Assembly: GCF_963668515.1 (NCBI RefSeq)
Contig: NZ_OY764866.1
Location: 744,001 to 808,000 of the forward strand
From: an uncultured Ilyobacter sp.
GTDB lineage: Bacteria > Fusobacteriota > Fusobacteriia > Fusobacteriales > Fusobacteriaceae
Reading direction: 5' to 3'
DNA length: 64,000 nucleotides
This document shows positions 17,082 to 25,180 of this stretch, piece after piece. Within the stretch, counting starts at the first letter, position 1; each line of letters opens with the position of its first letter. A program made the translations under genes and the position numbers. Below the pieces are notes generated by a model, which worked only from the letters and a program-made list of their open reading frames with translations, searched no databases and was not told the origin of the DNA.

Positions 17082-18521
17082 ATGGAAGAAAATAACAAAT
17101 TAGGGTTTTGGTCACTTGTCATGTTGATATTTGTTCCAACATTTGGTTTTACAAATATCACCAATAACGCCGTTTATCTTGGACCGGCAGCAATACCATC
17201 TTGGTTTTTGATTGCTTTATTTTACTTTTTACCTATGGCTATCATGTTCGCAGAATTAGCCGACGCACACACGAATGAAACAGGGGGAATTTATACCTGG
17301 ATAAAAAGCGGTCTGGGTAATAAGTGGGCTTTTATAGGAACATGGTCATATTTTATAGCAAACCTGTTTTATCTTCAATTTGTATTTTCCAGAATACCCG
17401 TATTTGCATCCTGGGCTCTTTTCGGAGAAAACAGATTCAACGATTCCAACACTTACATGTTGCCATTAATTGGTATTTTAATGTGTATCCTATTGACTTG
17501 GATAGCAACAAAAGGTGTTGAAAAATTTTCGAAAATAAGTGACATCGGAGGAAAGTTTACTCTGGGAGCAACTGTTCTGTTCATTCTTTTTGCAATCGTA
17601 GGATTTTTTAAAGGCACTCCTTCTGCAAGTGAAGTAACAATTGAAAAAATGATACCAGAATTTAATGTGACTTATTTTGCTACTTTTTCATGGCTTCTAT
17701 TTGCAGTTGCTGGAGCTGAAGTAGGTGGAACATATATAGATAAGGTGAAAAATGCCAAGAAAACATTTCCAAGAGGGGTTATAATGGCTACAATCCTTAT
17801 TGCCACATCTTATGTTATAGGGTCTGCTACTGTCTTTTTGGTAGCATCTCCCGAAGCTTTGTCTGATGCAGGTTTAAAGGATGCCAGTTTTGTAGTATAT
17901 AAGGTCCTTGCTCAAAACTGGGGTTTAAATGGAAAGATCATCGTACAGATTTATGCCCTGATTCTTACCATAACTTCTATCGCGGCTTATACTTTATGGA
18001 TAGAATCTCCAATAAAGGCTATGTTCTCTGAAGTTCCTGAAAATATTTTTCCAAAATTACTTACAAAAACAGATGAAAAGGGAAGTCTTATAAACGCTCT
18101 ATGGATACAAGCCTTAGTGGTAATTATTCTTATTGCAATTCCGCTTCTAGGATTAGAATCAATAGACGGTTTCTTCAAACTAATTACTGATTTATCAGCA
18201 CTGTCTCTTGTACTCCCTTATTTGATTATCGGTTTTGCTTATATGAATTTCAGGTTAAAGGGACTGGAAGGAGAATACACTTTTTTTAAAACTAAAACTG
18301 CTTATATGACAGCTTCAGTAATTGTAATTTTGTTTTCTCTGGCAGGATTTTTTGGAGCAGGACTAGACTATGTTATAGGGGCTGAAACAACTGGTGAAGC
18401 AGTCAAATCAATACTTATGACATACGGAGGCCCGCTAATCTTGGTTATAGTGGGTATAATCCTAAAGGACTTTAATCTAAAAAGAGCTGCTCTTGCTGCT
18501 CAGAAGAATATGAAAAGTTAG
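17082..18521 (+). CDS. APC-family amino acid transporter (GadC/YjeM-like)
   Basis: A 479-residue inner-membrane protein with about twelve to thirteen hydrophobic segments. The opening (LGFWSLVMLIFVPTFGFTNI) and ETGGIYTWIKSGLG match amino acid-polyamine-organocation transporters, nearest in feel to the GadC/YjeM glutamate antiporter branch. An AAGGAGGAT site precedes ATG 17082. It follows a dipeptidase and is near a glutaminase, so glutamate, glutamine or a related amino acid is a reasonable guess. No glutamate decarboxylase gene is in the window, so calling it a Glu:GABA antiporter is not justified. Confidence 0.82.
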   Translation: MEENNKLGFWSLVMLIFVPTFGFTNITNNAVYLGPAAIPSWFLIALFYFLPMAIMFAELADAHTNETGGIYTWIKSGLGNKWAFIGTWSYFIANLFYLQFVFSRIPVFASWALFGENRFNDSNTYMLPLIGILMCILLTWIATKGVEKFSKISDIGGKFTLGATVLFILFAIVGFFKGTPSASEVTIEKMIPEFNVTYFATFSWLLFAVAGAEVGGTYIDKVKNAKKTFPRGVIMATILIATSYVIGSATVFLVASPEALSDAGLKDASFVVYKVLAQNWGLNGKIIVQIYALILTITSIAAYTLWIESPIKAMFSEVPENIFPKLLTKTDEKGSLINALWIQALVVIILIAIPLLGLESIDGFFKLITDLSALSLVLPYLIIGFAYMNFRLKGLEGEYTFFKTKTAYMTASVIVILFSLAGFFGAGLDYVIGAETTGEAVKSILMTYGGPLILVIVGIILKDFNLKRAALAAQKNMKS

Positions 18522-18538
18522 TCTGTTATTAAAAAATT

Positions 18539-18587
18539 AAAAGTAGCCGAATAACTTGTCTTAAAGGGGCTTTATTCGGCTACTTTT
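18539..18587 (+). terminator. Terminator of the dipeptidase-transporter operon
   Basis: A 16-bp perfect stem (18539-18554 with 18572-18587) rich in A at its foot and T at its end. It closes the operon before the Crp-type regulator gene. Confidence 0.85.
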
Positions 18588-18677
18588 ATATAACATATTT
18601 ATATTTTTATTTTTTAGTGGTAAAATCAAATAGTACACCATCTTTATTTTCATCATTATATTTTTTAGGAGAAAATT

Positions 18678-19367
18678 ATGAATAGAGAATATTTGGAATT
18701 ATTTGATAAAACTAAATTTGAAGAAGTAAGTAACTTCTTTTTAAATAAAGTTGGAGTTTTAGGAAAAATAAAAAAATTCTTTAAAAATGATATCTTATGT
18801 TTCGATGCTGGAAAGGAACTTCTCATAATTCAAAATGGAGAAATTGATGTAAGCTTGGAAGAGATTTCAGGTAAAGAGCAGTTAATATATCGTATTAAAA
18901 GTGGAGGTGTGCTTGGAGAAATTGAAATGCTTTCTAACCTGACGCAAAACTACACGATTCATTTCACAAAAGATACCCAGATTTCTTTTGTTCCAAAAAT
19001 TATAGTTCAAAAATTACTGAAAACAAACCCAGATTATTATTTATACTTCACCACCAGTATGGCAAGAGCTTACAACATCACCTTGCTTCATTTAGTTTAC
19101 AATAAATTCTACTCCAGCGAAGAAAGAATAGTAGAATTTATTTTGAGGATTGGCGCCACACAAGATCCTAATAAAGTAAAAAATATCCTCATTGAAGGTT
19201 ATACTCATGAAAATATAGCAAGCAATACAAATACTTCCAGATATCTTGTAACTAAAATTTTTAATAAATTAAAGGATAGAAAAATCATAGAAATCAATCC
19301 CAAAAAAATTTTTATTTTAGATATAGATAAGCTAAAGGAATATAGAGAAAAAATAAGAAAAGATTAA
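18678..19367 (+). CDS. Crp/Fnr-family transcriptional regulator
   Basis: A 229-residue protein with an N-terminal cyclic-nucleotide-binding-like beta barrel (about 20-125; GGVLGEIEMLSN is the phosphate-cassette region) and a C-terminal winged helix with the HTH at about 175-200 (YTHENIASNTNTSRYLVTKIFNKL). Only one cysteine is obvious, so an Fnr-type iron-sulphur cluster is unlikely. AGGAG precedes ATG 18678. It stands between the transporter operon and the glutaminase, whose promoters share a palindrome in a class II activator position; I infer that this protein binds there. Its ligand is unknown. Confidence 0.88.
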   Translation: MNREYLELFDKTKFEEVSNFFLNKVGVLGKIKKFFKNDILCFDAGKELLIIQNGEIDVSLEEISGKEQLIYRIKSGGVLGEIEMLSNLTQNYTIHFTKDTQISFVPKIIVQKLLKTNPDYYLYFTTSMARAYNITLLHLVYNKFYSSEERIVEFILRIGATQDPNKVKNILIEGYTHENIASNTNTSRYLVTKIFNKLKDRKIIEINPKKIFILDIDKLKEYREKIRKD

Positions 19368-19448
19368 GTTTATAATAAAACATCTATTATAAATTCAACC
19401 TAAAAATAAAGCTTAATTATAGTACATAATGACATTTTTTTCATTAAA

Positions 19449-19490
19449 TGTATTAAAAAATACATTCTTTTATTTTTTTAGCTGTATAAT
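19449..19490 (+). promoter_or_regulatory. Glutaminase promoter with the same Crp-type palindrome
   Basis: TGTATTAAAAAATACA (19449-19464) is a perfect 6-4-6 palindrome fitting TGTRTT-N4-AAYACA, as upstream of the dipeptidase gene. TATAAT is at 19485-19490, 20 bases after it (21 in the other promoter), with no good -35 hexamer. The centre falls near -40.5 under the same start-site assumption. Confidence 0.58.
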
Positions 19491-19536
19491 TTTTTTAAAG
19501 GTTATACTATGTACCAAATGTATAGGAGGATGTAAA

Positions 19537-20451
19537 ATGAAGAAATTTCTAAAAAGTTTAGTTGAAAAAAACAAAATTACAAGTGAACTTGGTAATGTAG
19601 CCAATTACATCCCGGGGCTTGAAAAGTCTAATAAAAATTCTCTCGGACTTTGCATCATGAACACCAACGGCACTTCGTACTCAGTAGGGGACAGTAATAT
19701 AAAATTCACCATACAAAGTGTGTCAAAACCAATAACTTTGATGCTGGCAATACTAGATCACGGTGAGGAACATGTGTTCTCTAAGGTGGGTATGGAACCC
19801 AGCGGGGACGCTTTTAATTCCATTCAAAAATTGGAAACCTGCAAAAGCCACAAACCTTTTAATCCTATGATAAATGCAGGAGCCATAGCAACCAGCGCCT
19901 TAATAAAGGGGGGAAACTCTCAGGAAAAATTTCAAAGACTTCTAGATTTTTTTAGAAAAATATCAGAAAACGAGACTCTTGAAGTGAATGATGATATTTA
20001 TCTAGGAGAAAATCTTACAGGAAATAAAAACAGAGCGATGGCTTATTTTATGAAGGGAGAAGGGTATATTGACGGAAGTATAGATGATGCTCTCTATGTT
20101 TATTTTAGGCAGTGCTCTATAGAGGTTACCGCAAAAGATCTTGCCAGAATAGGACTTTTCCTGGCAAGGGGTGGAGTGATGAGCAACGGAGAAAGAGTAG
20201 TCAGTGAACGTATTGCAAAAATCGCAAAGACTCTTATGATAACCTGTGGCATGTATGACGGATCAGGGGAATTTGCATTGAGAGTTGGAATACCTTCAAA
20301 ATCAGGTGTTGGGGGAGGAATAATGTCTGTGGTACCCGGAAAAATGGGTATAGGGGTCTTTAGCCCAGCCCTCGACGAAAAAGGCAATCCTCTCGCTGGT
20401 GAGGCTCTTTTAGAAGACCTTTCAACTGAATTATCCCTTAGTATATTTTAA
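19537..20451 (+). CDS. glsA: Glutaminase A
   Basis: A 304-residue serine-type glutaminase that hydrolyses glutamine to glutamate and ammonia. It has the beta-lactamase-like fold signature: the catalytic SxxK in IQSVSKPITLMLA, then PFNPMINAGAIATSAL, and the late SGVGGGIMSVVPGKMGIGVFSP. The frame is open upstream to 19429, but GGAGG at 19525-19529 and family length favour ATG 19537. It sits after its likely regulator and ends in a terminator shared with hemL. Together with the transporter it suggests glutamine use, or ammonia release against acid. Confidence 0.93.
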   Translation: MKKFLKSLVEKNKITSELGNVANYIPGLEKSNKNSLGLCIMNTNGTSYSVGDSNIKFTIQSVSKPITLMLAILDHGEEHVFSKVGMEPSGDAFNSIQKLETCKSHKPFNPMINAGAIATSALIKGGNSQEKFQRLLDFFRKISENETLEVNDDIYLGENLTGNKNRAMAYFMKGEGYIDGSIDDALYVYFRQCSIEVTAKDLARIGLFLARGGVMSNGERVVSERIAKIAKTLMITCGMYDGSGEFALRVGIPSKSGVGGGIMSVVPGKMGIGVFSPALDEKGNPLAGEALLEDLSTELSLSIF

Positions 20452-20482
20452 AAAAATAATTATGCTAAATCTGATTTCATAT

Positions 20483-20517
20483 AAAAAACCAGCTGAAATA
20501 AAATCAGCTGGTTTTTT
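20483..20517. terminator. Bidirectional terminator between glsA and hemL
   Basis: A 14-bp perfect stem (20483-20496 with 20504-20517), A-rich on one side and T-rich on the other. It ends both the glutaminase transcript and the long leftward tetrapyrrole operon. Confidence 0.88.
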
Positions 20518-20518
20518 A

Positions 20519-21820
20519 TTACATCTTTGAAATCTCTTCAAAAGCCTTATCAATAATCTCTAAAGTCTGATCCATATCCTCTTTTGTATGAGCTGCCGAT
20601 ACAAAATGAGCCTCGTATTTAGAAGGCGGGGTAACCACACCCGCATCGAGCATCACATTAAAATATTTAGCATATTTTTCTCCGTCAGTTTCTATCACAT
20701 CATCTAGAGTCTTTATCTCATCTTTGTCTGTAAAGAATATCGTAAAGAGAGAGCCCAGTTTATTTATGCACACAGGAACACCATGTTTTTCAGAGATTTT
20801 CTCAATATTAGAAGTAATATAATCCACTTTTTCTTTCAGTTCCCTGTAGAGAGTGTCTTTATTCTCTAGAAGGATGCTTATAGTTTCATATCCTGCCCTT
20901 ACGGAAACCGGATTCCCAGATAGAGTTCCTGCATGGTACACGTCCCCTACAGGAGCGATCATGTCCATCAGTTCATTTTTTCCTCCAAAGGCGCCTACAG
21001 GGTATCCGCCCCCTATAATCTTCCCAAGGGTAGTGAGATCTGGAGTCACCCCATAAAGCTCTTGAGCCCCGCCTAGAGCCAGTCTGAATCCGCTTATTAC
21101 CTCATCAAAGATCAGTACGGTATTATTGGCTGTACACAGCTCTCTGACACCTTTCAGAAACTCTACATCTGTCTCTATAATCCCCATATTTGCAGGAACA
21201 GGCTCCATTATGATACAAGCTATATCCTTATCTTTTGCAAAAAGTTCCTCTATAAGATCAAGCCTTCCGAAAGGAAGTGTCAGAGTGTCCTTTATAGTCC
21301 CCTCTGTTATCCCGTTGCTGTCCTGGTACCCGTCAGTAAGAAGACCGGAACCAGCCTTTACCATTAGGGAATCAGAATGCCCGTGATAGCACCCTTCAAA
21401 TTTAAGTATCTTGTTTTTCTTTGTATAGGCCCTTGCTAGTCTCACTGCTGCCATGGTAGCTTCTGTACCAGATGTGGTAAGTCTTATTTTTTCTATGGAA
21501 GGATAGCACTTTATCACAAGCTCAGCCAGTTCTACCTCCATCTTTGTAGGAAGACCAAAAGAACTTCCGTCCTCTATAGCCTCTCTCACTCCTGCCACTA
21601 CCCTCTCATTGTTGTGTCCCAGTATCATGGGTCCCCATGAGCAGATGTAGTCTATATATTCATTTTCATCTTCACACCAGATCTTGCTCCCCTTTGCTCT
21701 CTTGGCAAAGATGGGATAACTTTTATTTACCGATCCAAAGGCTCTCACAGGACTGTTTACGCCCCCTGGAATTACTTTTTTTGCTCTTTCAAAAATTTCA
21801 GCAGAATTTTTATATCTCAT
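20519..21820 (-). CDS. hemL: Glutamate-1-semialdehyde 2,1-aminomutase
   Basis: A 433-residue PLP enzyme that turns glutamate semialdehyde into 5-aminolevulinate, the second step of C5 tetrapyrrole synthesis. GGVNSPVRAF near the start, SGTEATMAAVRLAR, the GSAM-typical CYHGHSD, and the PLP lysine in LGKIIGGGYPVGAFGG (around residue 265) are all present. A GTG at 21829 is in frame, but AAGGAG overlaps it and is 8 bases from ATG 21820, which I prefer. It is the last gene of the operon, after hemB with a short gap. Confidence 0.95.
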   Translation of the reverse strand: MRYKNSAEIFERAKKVIPGGVNSPVRAFGSVNKSYPIFAKRAKGSKIWCEDENEYIDYICSWGPMILGHNNERVVAGVREAIEDGSSFGLPTKMEVELAELVIKCYPSIEKIRLTTSGTEATMAAVRLARAYTKKNKILKFEGCYHGHSDSLMVKAGSGLLTDGYQDSNGITEGTIKDTLTLPFGRLDLIEELFAKDKDIACIIMEPVPANMGIIETDVEFLKGVRELCTANNTVLIFDEVISGFRLALGGAQELYGVTPDLTTLGKIIGGGYPVGAFGGKNELMDMIAPVGDVYHAGTLSGNPVSVRAGYETISILLENKDTLYRELKEKVDYITSNIEKISEKHGVPVCINKLGSLFTIFFTDKDEIKTLDDVIETDGEKYAKYFNVMLDAGVVTPPSKYEAHFVSAAHTKEDMDQTLEIIDKAFEEISKM

Positions 21821-21832
21821 CAATTTCACTCC

Positions 21833-22810
21833 TTAGTCGATCTCATTATTCTTGAGCCATCTTGCGATATCTTTTGCATGATAGGTTATTATTATAGAAG
21901 CTCCCGCTCTCTTTAAGGCATACATTTTTTCCACTACGATTCCCTTTTCATCTATCCACCCTTTTTCTGCTGCAGCTTTTACCATAGAGTACTCTGCACT
22001 TACATTATAGGCTGCAATAGGGACATCATACCTTCTGTATAGTCTCTTAATTACATCTAGATAGGCTAAGGCAGGTTTTACTATAAGTATGTCAGCCCCT
22101 TCTTCTAGATCAGACTCTGCCTCTCTCAGAGCTTCTTTCGTGCTTCTAAAATCCATCTGATAGGTCTTTCTGTCTCCGAAAGAGGGAGCAGAGTCCGCTG
22201 CATCACGGAAAGGGCCGTAAAATGATGATGCATATTTTACACTGTATGACATTATAGGGGTATTTATGAATCCTTCGTTGTCTAGAGCCTTTCTCATTGC
22301 CTGGATTCTCCCATCCATCATATCCGACGGAGCCACCATATCTGCTCCTGCCTTGGCGTGAGATACAGCTATTTTAGAAAGATAATACAATGTTTCATCA
22401 TTCAATACATGAGGTCCGCTTAAAATTCCACAGTGGCCGTGAGAAGTGTACTCACACATACATACATCTGTTATCACAAGCATCTCTGGATATAATTTTT
22501 TTATGAACCTCACAGCTTCCTGTACTACTCCAAAATCATTATAGGCTTCCTTACCCATGGGATCTTTTTTTATAGGTATACCAAAGAGCAGCACACTTCT
22601 GATCCCTAGGTCCCATATCTCGTCTAATTCAGCCTCGAGCATATCAAGGGATATCCTATATTGTCCAGGCATAGATGAAATCTCTTTTTTTATACCCTTC
22701 TCTTCCTCTATGAATAGTGGATATACAAAATCCCTGACATCCAGATAAATATCCTTTACCATATCCCTCATGGCCTGGCTACTTCTGAGCCTCCTGTGCC
22801 TTTTAAACAT
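21833..22810 (-). CDS. hemB: Porphobilinogen synthase
   Basis: A 325-residue enzyme that joins two 5-aminolevulinate molecules into porphobilinogen. The Schiff-base lysines lie in YSVKYASSFYGPF and IVKPALAYLDVI; CMCEYTSHGHCG is the cysteine-bearing zinc-type loop. Family length is normal. GAGGAGG precedes the ATG, and the start overlaps the cobA/hemD stop by one base (TAATG), so translation is coupled. Confidence 0.95.
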   Translation of the reverse strand: MFKRHRRLRSSQAMRDMVKDIYLDVRDFVYPLFIEEEKGIKKEISSMPGQYRISLDMLEAELDEIWDLGIRSVLLFGIPIKKDPMGKEAYNDFGVVQEAVRFIKKLYPEMLVITDVCMCEYTSHGHCGILSGPHVLNDETLYYLSKIAVSHAKAGADMVAPSDMMDGRIQAMRKALDNEGFINTPIMSYSVKYASSFYGPFRDAADSAPSFGDRKTYQMDFRSTKEALREAESDLEEGADILIVKPALAYLDVIKRLYRRYDVPIAAYNVSAEYSMVKAAAEKGWIDEKGIVVEKMYALKRAGASIIITYHAKDIARWLKNNEID

Positions 22811-24282
22811 TACATAGCCTCCTCAATGGCTTTCAGAATTCCATTTGCAGTAAACTCCTTAGCCTCTATATCTACAGATAATCCCAATCTCTTCATGGTC
22901 TCACTTGTCACAGGTCCTATGGATGCAAATTTTATGCCTTTCAATTCACCGAGATCTCCATCTAGACTCTCTGCAAAGGCCTCTACAGTAGAAGAACTCA
23001 AGAATGTCACGATATCCACACCTTCAAGGGATTCTATAATTTCCCCTCTATCTCTTTTTACCTTTATTGTCTTATAAGCATCAATTTTTTTGAAATCCCT
23101 GTTATATTTTACACTCCACTTTTCACAATCAATAGGTGAAATATCAGAAGTCACAACTAATATTTTATCTTCTTTTTCTGTGCATTGAGCAGCCTCTTCT
23201 GCAAGAAGTTCTCCCAAATATTCTTTTGGCATAAAGTCAGGAACAAGTTTTAACTTAGAAAGTTCCTCCTCGGTCTTGACACCCACTACACCTATTTTTA
23301 TATTTCCCAACATCCTCATGTCAGGAAGGTATTTGAAAAAACTTCTGACACTGTTTTGAGAGTTAAAAAGAAGACAGCCATAATCCCTTATTTGAGAATA
23401 ATCATAGTCCTTCATTTGATCCTCTATACTGATCAGTGGAACTTCTGCTGCCTCTCCGCCTTTTTTTTCTATGATGCTGCTCATAGCTTCAGCCTGTTTT
23501 TCATCTCTTGTTACCATTATTTTTTTACCGAAAAGTTCTTTTTTCTCAAACCAGTTAAACTCTTCACGAAGGTTTACAACTCCTCCTATGATTATGATAG
23601 CAGGAGGTTTTACGTCTTCTTTTTTGGCAATATCCATTATATTTGATAGCGTTCCCTTTATGACTCTCTGTCTAGAGGTACTCCCCTTTTCTATTATCCC
23701 TACAGGTGTTTCAGGGTCTTTTCCATTTTTTATGAGGTCTCCGGAAATGAGATCAAGATTTTTTACACCCATCAAAAATACCAGAGTCCCCTGCAGCTTT
23801 GCAATGGCATCAAAATTGTGCCATCCTCCGTCTTCCATTGTGTGACCTGTGAATACATGAAAAGACCTCGATATTCCCCTGTGTGTGACAGGGATACCAG
23901 AATAAGCAGGTACAGATATAGAGGATGTTATTCCAGGAACCACTTCAAAAGATATTCCCTCTTTTAATATCTCCTGTATCTCCTCTCCACCTCTACCAAA
24001 TACAAAGGGGTCACCGCCTTTTAACCTCGTAACCACTTTGCCTTTCAAAGCTTCTTTCACAAGGGTCTGGTTGATCTCGTCCTGGATCACTCCTCCCTCT
24101 GTATTGAGCTTTCCTAGATAGATAAGTTTTGCATCAGGTTTTGCAAATTTTAGAATTCTTTTATTTATAAGCCTGTCATAGACTATACAGTCAGCCTCTT
24201 CCACGCATCTCTTAGCTTTTAGTGTGAGAAGTTCCAAGTCTCCAGGCCCTGCTCCTACTATATAAACCTTACCTTTGTTCAT
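22810..24282 (-). CDS. cobA/hemD: Uroporphyrinogen-III methyltransferase / uroporphyrinogen-III synthase fusion
   Basis: A 490-residue fusion. Residues 1 to about 245 are the SAM-dependent SUMT that makes precorrin-2 (VGAGPGDLELLTLKA near the start, VVTRLKGGDPFVFGRGGEE, GIPVTHRG). Residues from about 250 match HemD, which closes the tetrapyrrole ring with D-ring inversion (KKIMVTRDEKQAEAM, DIVTFLSSSTVEAF, ASIGPVTSETMKRLGL). The frame is open to 24408, but ATG 24282 has AGGGGGC in front and begins exactly at the domain edge. It overlaps hemC by 14 bases. The fusion sends uroporphyrinogen III straight to the corrin branch. Confidence 0.94.
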   Translation of the reverse strand: MNKGKVYIVGAGPGDLELLTLKAKRCVEEADCIVYDRLINKRILKFAKPDAKLIYLGKLNTEGGVIQDEINQTLVKEALKGKVVTRLKGGDPFVFGRGGEEIQEILKEGISFEVVPGITSSISVPAYSGIPVTHRGISRSFHVFTGHTMEDGGWHNFDAIAKLQGTLVFLMGVKNLDLISGDLIKNGKDPETPVGIIEKGSTSRQRVIKGTLSNIMDIAKKEDVKPPAIIIIGGVVNLREEFNWFEKKELFGKKIMVTRDEKQAEAMSSIIEKKGGEAAEVPLISIEDQMKDYDYSQIRDYGCLLFNSQNSVRSFFKYLPDMRMLGNIKIGVVGVKTEEELSKLKLVPDFMPKEYLGELLAEEAAQCTEKEDKILVVTSDISPIDCEKWSVKYNRDFKKIDAYKTIKVKRDRGEIIESLEGVDIVTFLSSSTVEAFAESLDGDLGELKGIKFASIGPVTSETMKRLGLSVDIEAKEFTANGILKAIEEAM

Positions 24283-25180
24283 CAATCTGCCCCCTAATAA
24301 TTCCTGCAAGTTTTTGAGCAAGTGCTTTTCCTTCTTCTCTTTTTCCTGTGAGCTGCCCTTTATATACCACATCGTCATGGCAGTACATCCCTTTGAGGAA
24401 GATCTCATCTCCCACTATTTCACCACTGCATCCCATAGGAGTATGGCATCCACCGTCAAATATTCTGGAGAACTCTCTCTCTATCTCTACTACTTCTTCT
24501 ACTTCCTTGTCAGTTATAGAAGATAGTATTTCTCTTGTAAAAGTATCATCTTCTTTACACTGTATGCATAGAGCCCCTTGTGCAGGAGCAGGCATCATTT
24601 CATGAGTTTCTAGATACTGAGTTATCTCTCCTTCTAGTCCTACTCTCTTTAGCCCCGCAGCTGCCAGTACTATAGCATCAAAATTTTCCTCTTTGAGTTT
24701 TCTGAGCCTGGTATGTATGTTCCCTCTTATAGGTTCTATTACTAAATCAGGTCTCATCTCTTTTATCGCCATTGTTCTTCTGAGAGAGCTTGTCCCCACA
24801 ACAGCCCCTTCTGGAAGTTCAGAAAGTTTCATGCCTGTTTTAGAAACCATTACATCTCTGTAATCCTCTCTTTCTGGAATGGCTCCGCATATTAATCCCG
24901 CTGGACTTTCTGCAGGCATATCTTTCATGGAATGGACTGCCAGTTGGATAGTCCCGTCTAGTAGTTCCTTCTCTATCTCTTTTGTAAAAAGGCTTTTAAG
25001 CGAAGTATCGCTGTTGTTCCAATTTGTTCTAAGATCAACGTCTCCTGTAGTTACTATCTCTTTAAGCTCAAATTCTATTTCTGGATATTTTTCCTGCAAC
25101 ATTGCCCTTACATCTTTTGTCTGAGCCACAGCAAGAAGACTTCCTCTAGTTCCTATTACCACTTTATTTTTCTTCATCAT
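24269..25180 (-). CDS. hemC: Hydroxymethylbilane synthase (porphobilinogen deaminase)
   Basis: A 303-residue enzyme that polymerises four porphobilinogens. IGTRGSLLAVAQT opens the protein, then HSMKDMPAE, GTSSLRR, GNIHTRL, and the dipyrromethane-cofactor cysteine in DGGCHTPMG (around residue 240). Length is normal. Its ATG overlaps the hemA stop by one base and its tail overlaps the cobA/hemD start by 14 bases. Confidence 0.95.
   Translation of the reverse strand: MMKKNKVVIGTRGSLLAVAQTKDVRAMLQEKYPEIEFELKEIVTTGDVDLRTNWNNSDTSLKSLFTKEIEKELLDGTIQLAVHSMKDMPAESPAGLICGAIPEREDYRDVMVSKTGMKLSELPEGAVVGTSSLRRTMAIKEMRPDLVIEPIRGNIHTRLRKLKEENFDAIVLAAAGLKRVGLEGEITQYLETHEMMPAPAQGALCIQCKEDDTFTREILSSITDKEVEEVVEIEREFSRIFDGGCHTPMGCSGEIVGDEIFLKGMYCHDDVVYKGQLTGKREEGKALAQKLAGIIRGQIDEQR

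Noticed and set aside
17082..18521. Calling the transporter a Glu:GABA antiporter (GadC)
   Set aside because: No glutamate decarboxylase is in the window and the substrate-specific residues and C-terminal plug of GadC cannot be confirmed by eye.
18678..19367. Fnr-type oxygen sensor
   Set aside because: The N-terminal cysteine cluster needed for a [4Fe-4S] centre is missing; only one cysteine is seen in the sensory domain.
19429..19536. N-terminal extension of glutaminase
   Set aside because: The frame is open, but it covers the -10 box, lacks a ribosome site and is absent from the family; GGAGG favours ATG 19537.
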